From: an uncultured bacterium
Lineage (GTDB): Bacteria; Planctomycetota; Uabimicrobiia; Uabimicrobiales; JABWCH01
Direction of reading: 5' to 3'
NCBI GenBank assembly: GCA_938003875.1
Contig: CALKWO010000084.1
Location: 9,222 to 73,221 of the forward strand
Length of the DNA stretch: 64,000 nucleotides
Under the pieces are notes generated by a model. The model searched no databases. It saw only the letters and a program-made list of their open reading frames with translations, and was not told the origin of the DNA. Of this stretch, positions 59,947-64,000 are shown piece by piece. The position numbers and the translations under genes are program-made. Positions within the stretch are counted from its first letter, which is position 1, and each line of letters opens with the position of its first letter.

Positions 59947-62544
59947 ATGGTCGTGTATAATCGTTTTCATTGTCGGCTTACGATAATACGTAAAACTTTT
60001 GTGGAAAAAGAAGAAATCCTTTCCAAAAGTCTGTATAATGTATTTTTCTATCAAGTGCCTACTGCCTATATTTCTATAGGCAGTGCCGAGGAATCTGATA
60101 TAAAGATCGAAGGGCTTCTTCCCCTGCACTGCTCTTTTAATTTCCAAAATGATTCGCTTGTATGGTATTCTTATGGCGAGAATCGTTTTATCAGCCAGGG
60201 AAGTGATGTTGTTTTAAAAGAAAAAGAGTTGAAGACCGTTCCTTTTTCTATGGATACTGCGATAGAAGAAGGTATTCTAGCCCAGTGGCAAATAAAAATC
60301 CTTCCTTTTGTATACATGGAAGGCGTTGTCTTTGATGAAATGCACATTCTAGCAGAAAATACATGCCAATGCCTGGAGGATGTTTATGGCTCTGTAGAAA
60401 AAATACATGAGGGCAAATCCTGCGAAATCTATCTTACCAAAAATAATAGTCTTCTAAAAATTCTCTCGGATTCCGAAATTTTGAAAAAAGCAACTTTTGC
60501 AAAAATGGCAAAATCGTGGCAAAGAATTTCCAGCAAGAGACTATTGAAAATAGAAAACATTGTAGATGTTCCTTTTCATATTTGCATGGAAAATTTTCCA
60601 GGCGAGTCTCTGGAGAACTACTATGCCAGAAAGGGAATATTAAACTATAAAGATTCTTTAACAATCTTGAGAAGTCTTTTGAAATCCTTGAAGGAAATGG
60701 AAGGCATGGAATCTTCCTATCCTGTTTTCTTACCAGAAGGTATACTCTATTCTCAGGGTAGGACCAAAATACAAAGCTTTCATCTTTCCTTCCCCCAAAA
60801 GGATTTTTCAGAAGAGTATGTCCCCTATCTTGCCCCAGAGTACTGGCAGAAAAAGGAAAATGCACAGGATTGGATGAAGGGGAACATATTCTCTATAGCC
60901 GCTATTTTCTACCGTTTTTTGACAGGAAAAGCATTGTATATAAGTCGTAAGGTGTATGCAGAGGCTATAGAAAAAAAAATTTTTTTAGATCGCTATACTC
61001 TGCTGAGAAGCTCTCCTCGTATTACACCACAGCTTAGCGAGCTTTTGGAATCTATGCTTTCCTTCAACCCGCAGGATCGTATATCGCCCCAAGACGCTCT
61101 CGATTTTTTTTCTGAGATTTCCGATGTAGGCGTTTGGGCCAGTTCTCTAAGGCTTTCTCAGGAATCACAAAAAGAAACCTGCCGCTTTGGCTTGGAAATG
61201 GTTTCTTCTTGTGGTATGGAAATAAAAAAAGTATTTCCTCTGGAGGATAATAGCAGCATCGTGCTGGGAAGAATAGGCGATATAGAGATAGCCAATGATT
61301 CTAAAGTCTCCAAGCAACATGCAAGCCTTATTTTAAAAGATGGGCAGGCTATATTGAAGGACATGGGCAGTCGGAATGGAACTATGGTAGGAGGCGAGAG
61401 AATCCAGGAGTGCATTTTGCCTAACGGTGGGAGCTTTGTCATTGGATTTACCTCCTTCCGTTTTTGGGACTATGGAAGCATAAAAGAAACCCAGAAAATT
61501 CTCCAGCAAAAGAAAGAGAAGCCTCCTGTTCTACAAGAAATCCTGGAAGACGAGGAGGAAAATACCGTAGATACCCAAAACTATAGCATTCGAAGTAAAA
61601 AATTGCAACAAATCTATGAAACCATAGAAATCCCCAAGATTGCCAAAAAAAGCAGCACAAATTCAAACACACTTATTCATAGAAAAGATCGCATTGCTTC
61701 TTATGTACGCTGGACTTTGGGTATTGCAGCTATACTCATGATTTCTTTTGCCATCGTTATTTTATATCTTTCCTTGTTCCCTGGTACTTTGCCCAAAGAA
61801 AAGCTTCCAGAAACTTTTGTCACACCCATTGCTTCTAAACCTTCTATTGCTCTTCCTATAGCAGAACAGCCTGTACCAAGAACCCTTACACTAGAAGGAA
61901 AATATCTCTCTGAAGACAGAATCAAAATTTCTGGTCATTACAACGGACAAGACTTAGAATTGATCGTCAAAACATCACAAGGCATTACTCTGTACAACCA
62001 AAAAATAGATGTCCCAAAGAATTCTTATGAAATCAGCGTACTGTTGCCCCATGGTATAGAATATGTCGATATTTTTTCTATTGCAGAAGGAAAAAGGGAA
62101 TCTCATCGTTTTCTCTATCCAAAACAATATAAAGTCAATGAGAATCTTATTCTAGCAAAAGACACCCTTTCGTTCTTCTTAAAAAAACTATTCCAGGACA
62201 CCCAAAATTTTCTTACTTCCTCCAACATAGATGCTCTAGGGAAATCCCTGGATCTATGGGAACAAGGCTTTGAAAAAAAAGCCCGCCAGAAAATTTCTGG
62301 AACCCTTCTGATAACCCAGGACAATTTTGGTAATCATGCTGCCTCTTTGCTTCTTCTTGTACAGGAAATGGAAAATTTGGAATATACCCTTCGCAGCTTT
62401 TTGCTCTATAGAAAGGCCTTTTCTCCCCAGGCAACCAGCATGGATACAGTACTTTCTGTCTCTGGTGCGACTTCTATATACCAGAATATAGAAAAACTAT
62501 GTCTGAAAATATGGAATGATAAAGATGCTTTAGTGTCACGGTAA
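59947..62544 (+). CDS. FHA-pseudokinase-FHA transmembrane protein
   Basis: An 865-residue protein. Order: a degenerate FHA-like domain (~40-120; ISIGSAEESDIKIEGLLPLHCSF), a protein-kinase-like domain (~145-400) in which the catalytic loop is YPVFLPEGIL instead of HRDxKPxNIL and DFG is SFH, so Asp and Asn ligands are missing, yet APEYW and WMKGNIFSIAAIFYRFLTG remain; a complete FHA domain (~438-505; LGRIGD...SKQHASL...GSRNGT); a disordered acidic segment; one membrane helix (~590-612) and a periplasmic region (~613-865). It probably senses or scaffolds, binding phosphothreonine on partners. ATG 59947 has AGGAAGC upstream. Confidence 0.85.
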   Translation: MVVYNRFHCRLTIIRKTFVEKEEILSKSLYNVFFYQVPTAYISIGSAEESDIKIEGLLPLHCSFNFQNDSLVWYSYGENRFISQGSDVVLKEKELKTVPFSMDTAIEEGILAQWQIKILPFVYMEGVVFDEMHILAENTCQCLEDVYGSVEKIHEGKSCEIYLTKNNSLLKILSDSEILKKATFAKMAKSWQRISSKRLLKIENIVDVPFHICMENFPGESLENYYARKGILNYKDSLTILRSLLKSLKEMEGMESSYPVFLPEGILYSQGRTKIQSFHLSFPQKDFSEEYVPYLAPEYWQKKENAQDWMKGNIFSIAAIFYRFLTGKALYISRKVYAEAIEKKIFLDRYTLLRSSPRITPQLSELLESMLSFNPQDRISPQDALDFFSEISDVGVWASSLRLSQESQKETCRFGLEMVSSCGMEIKKVFPLEDNSSIVLGRIGDIEIANDSKVSKQHASLILKDGQAILKDMGSRNGTMVGGERIQECILPNGGSFVIGFTSFRFWDYGSIKETQKILQQKKEKPPVLQEILEDEEENTVDTQNYSIRSKKLQQIYETIEIPKIAKKSSTNSNTLIHRKDRIASYVRWTLGIAAILMISFAIVILYLSLFPGTLPKEKLPETFVTPIASKPSIALPIAEQPVPRTLTLEGKYLSEDRIKISGHYNGQDLELIVKTSQGITLYNQKIDVPKNSYEISVLLPHGIEYVDIFSIAEGKRESHRFLYPKQYKVNENLILAKDTLSFFLKKLFQDTQNFLTSSNIDALGKSLDLWEQGFEKKARQKISGTLLITQDNFGNHAASLLLLVQEMENLEYTLRSFLLYRKAFSPQATSMDTVLSVSGATSIYQNIEKLCLKIWNDKDALVSR

Positions 62545-62614
62545 ACTTTGAGCCAATTCTATTTTAATTTTGATTTTTAATCTTTATATATAATATACGT
62601 ATATTGATTATGTA

Positions 62615-62645
62615 CTTAATATATAATACAATATAAATATAATAT
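62615..62645. repeat. AT-rich repeat beside the recombinase gene, left copy
   Basis: A low-complexity AT tract containing TATAATACAATATA, which is repeated at about 63720-63735 on the other side of the recombinase gene. The two direct copies about 1.1 kb apart could be recombination sites or only chance low-complexity sequence. Confidence 0.3.
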
Positions 62646-62649
62646 ATTG

Positions 62650-63561
62650 CTATTCAATAAAGGCTTTGCCCAGTTCTTTGTGAATATTGGTTTTGCTATT
62701 TTTATTGTCATAATAAAAAACCATCTCTATTCCCTGGTGTCCGCTTACTTTGGCTACTTCATGGGGATGGTAGCCTTTTTCGATGAGGATTTCTATAGTA
62801 GATTTTCGTAAACTATGGCATCCCAATTTATTATTGCTAGCATCTTTTATATATTTATAGGCATTTTGCCTCCTGATCTTTTCGCCTTTTTGGTTACAGA
62901 AAACCCATTCCCCAGGGAAGGGATGATGTGCGATAAAGTTTTTCAGGACATGCTGTGTTTCTACAGGCATGTCCAGTTCTCTGAGCCTTCCTTGCTTTTG
63001 TACAATCCGAATGCATGCCTCTTTTACCATGTCTTTCGTGATCTGGAGACATTCTGAAATACGCAGCGATGTTGTTGCCATAGTGAAAGCCATTGCATAA
63101 GTCAAATGATCTGTATGAGATAAAGTAGTTCGATTTTCCAACTTTTTCAGAAATTTTTTCATTTCTGAAATATCGGCACTTCGCGTAAAGCTCTTGTTCT
63201 GTCTTGGTTTAAGCTTGATTTGCGGGACAGGGCTTTTGGGATAGCCATAGACATCCATAAGATACCTGTAAAATCCTTTGATTGCCATGATAACAACACG
63301 TTTTGTGCTATCGCTTGGAAAACTGTTAATAAAATTCGAAGTCAAAAGTCGGATCTCTGGATAAGGGATTTGCAAATCCCCTAAAATTTTGATTTCTGCA
63401 TACTCTATATACCTTGTCAAATATAGAGTATAGCTTGTTATAGTATTGAGATTGCTGTATTTTTCGTTTATATATTCATTAATCACTTCGAAAATGTTTT
63501 TATTCAAAGTTTCCAAAGCCAAAATATCTTGTTTTCTTTTATTTTCAATGATTTCAAACAT
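62650..63561 (-). CDS. tyrosine recombinase (phage integrase/XerD-like)
   Basis: A 303-residue site-specific recombinase. N-terminal SAM-like DNA-binding domain (~15-110), catalytic domain (~125-303) with Arg167 (TSLRISECL), the beta-hairpin Lys (VQKQGR), His249-x-x-Arg252 (CHSLRKS), His275 (SGHQ) and the nucleophile Tyr283/284 (VFYYDN). It lacks the arm-binding domain of lambda-type integrases. It could mobilise this end of the window or act in chromosome dimer resolution. A strong promoter with a large palindrome drives it. Confidence 0.9.
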   Translation of the reverse strand: MFEIIENKRKQDILALETLNKNIFEVINEYINEKYSNLNTITSYTLYLTRYIEYAEIKILGDLQIPYPEIRLLTSNFINSFPSDSTKRVVIMAIKGFYRYLMDVYGYPKSPVPQIKLKPRQNKSFTRSADISEMKKFLKKLENRTTLSHTDHLTYAMAFTMATTSLRISECLQITKDMVKEACIRIVQKQGRLRELDMPVETQHVLKNFIAHHPFPGEWVFCNQKGEKIRRQNAYKYIKDASNNKLGCHSLRKSTIEILIEKGYHPHEVAKVSGHQGIEMVFYYDNKNSKTNIHKELGKAFIE

Positions 63562-63577
63562 ATATTTTCCTTAATTT

Positions 63578-63609
63578 ATAATATTCATAATTCCAATTAT
63601 GAATATTAT
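63578..63609. promoter_or_regulatory. 32-bp perfect palindrome overlapping the recombinase -10 box
   Basis: ATAATATTCATAATT, CC, then the exact reverse complement. It overlaps the -10 hexamer and the predicted transcription start, as an operator for a dimeric repressor would, perhaps the recombinase itself or a partner regulator. Confidence 0.6.
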
Positions 63610-63634
63610 ATCTTTTGATCACTAGAAAAGTCAA
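63605..63634 (-). promoter_or_regulatory. sigma70-type promoter of the recombinase gene
   Basis: TTGACT (63634-63629), an 18-bp spacer and consensus TATAAT (63610-63605) on the minus strand. Transcription would start near 63598, inside the palindrome, with a 36-nt leader to ATG 63561. Confidence 0.75.
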
Positions 63635-63815
63635 GAAAGATAATTTTTAAGCAAAGTTTAGCACACAGGAAGCGAAGGAATAAAAAAGATAAAATGCAAT
63701 ATACTTACACTTTATATATAGTATAATACAATATAGTATATTGATAATATAAATATATTATATTTTCTAGCAAAATAAATTGTATTTTTTCATGTCCATT
63801 CATTAGTTTAGGAAT

Positions 63816-64000
63816 CGGAATTAAATAAGTTCCCCATTTAGACGATAAAGATAACGATTAAGATAACGATTAAGATTAAGAATCGTAGTCCGATTCGTTA
63901 TCATTATCTTAATCTTAATCGTTATCGAAATTTTTGTGATTTCCCTTTAATTTACTGTATAGGAAATTATAGTTTTGTCTTAATCTTAATCTTAATCTTA
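63816..64000. repeat. modular repeat element (modules 1, hexamer hairpin and 5), runs off the window
   Basis: Module 1 (63816-63839, one mismatch to 1303-1326) is followed by a hexamer tract (63841-63876, GATAAC/GATTAA units) that is inverted at 63896-63927 around a short loop, then module 5 (63955-63979, exact reverse complement of 25991-26015) and a pure (TTAATC)n tract from 63980 to the window end. The 439-bp gap 63562-64000 holds these repeats, the recombinase promoter and an AT-rich tract. I see no gene. Confidence 0.8.

Noticed and set aside
62615..63770. AT-rich direct repeats (TATAATACAATATA) as attachment sites of the recombinase
   Set aside because: The sequence is low complexity and similar AT-rich stretches arise by chance; no core-type crossover site is visible. 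Kept only as a low-confidence repeat.
1..64000. CRISPR arrays, rRNA or tRNA genes
   Set aside because: The tandem hexamers are far too short and lack spacers for CRISPR, and no rRNA or tRNA-like cloverleaf was recognised; a tRNAscan and Infernal search would settle this.

Overview
The window is a 64 kb piece of AT-rich bacterial chromosome (A+T clearly above G+C throughout). It is Gram-negative: there are outer-membrane porins, a secretin and lipoproteins. It carries a sodium-pumping NADH:quinone oxidoreductase, PEP-CTERM/LamG surface proteins, FHA and pseudokinase modules, HEAT/TPR proteins, a yellow/major-royal-jelly-type beta-propeller and an HTH-EIIA(PTS) fusion. This mix is typical of the PVC group, and I would guess a deep-branching Planctomycetota-like organism. 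No rRNA or marker gene is present, so that is inference. Most genes lie on the minus strand.

Layout. 1-4.2 kb: a truncated SPFH protein, a small lipoprotein, a DMT transporter and an [FeFe] hydrogenase. 4.2-4.5 kb: a large inverted-repeat element. 4.6-11.8 kb: nagB and the nqr operon (A-B-C-D-E-F), driven by a near-consensus sigma70 promoter. Its A subunit keeps RnfC-like ferredoxin motifs, and a frameshifted YgiT zinc-finger gene sits between nqrA and nqrB. 12-14.3 kb: two exosortase-type LamG proteins. 14.4-22.4 kb: a tightly coupled sensory operon (FadL-like outer-membrane protein, TPR anchor, small protein, soluble chemoreceptor-like protein, GAF protein, 501-aa protein with threonine repeats, response regulator). 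22.4-29.5 kb: asparagine synthase, acyltransferase, DUF454 protein and a large soluble hybrid histidine kinase. 29.6-41.5 kb: an ABC-2 exporter, PilT, and a type II secretion/type IV pilus-like operon with two pseudopilins that each contain a repeated globular domain. 42.4-49.2 kb: a porin, an A-PCP-thioesterase synthetase and a TauABC-like importer in one operon. 49.3-53.1 kb: a lipoprotein, a zinc-ribbon rhomboid, an unknown small protein, a ferritin-like protein and an ATP-grasp enzyme. 53.4-62.5 kb (plus strand): HTH-EIIA, HEAT/TPR proteins, two beta-propellers and an FHA-pseudokinase membrane protein. 62.6-64 kb: a tyrosine recombinase followed by repeats.

How the parts fit. Nqr would set up a sodium gradient from NADH, while the [FeFe] hydrogenase points to a fermentative or low-oxygen mode. 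The secretin/GspE/GspF/pseudopilin set builds an envelope-spanning export or pilus machine. Short repeats (GATAAC/TTAATC hexamers and at least four shared sequence modules of 20-26 bp) recur in five intergenic places in different combinations, which suggests a mobile repeat family.

The best candidates for undescribed biology are the porin/A-PCP-TE/ABC importer operon, the repeated-domain pseudopilins, the RnfC-like NqrA, the sensory operon at 14.4-22.4 kb and the modular repeat family. No rRNA, tRNA or CRISPR array was recognised.
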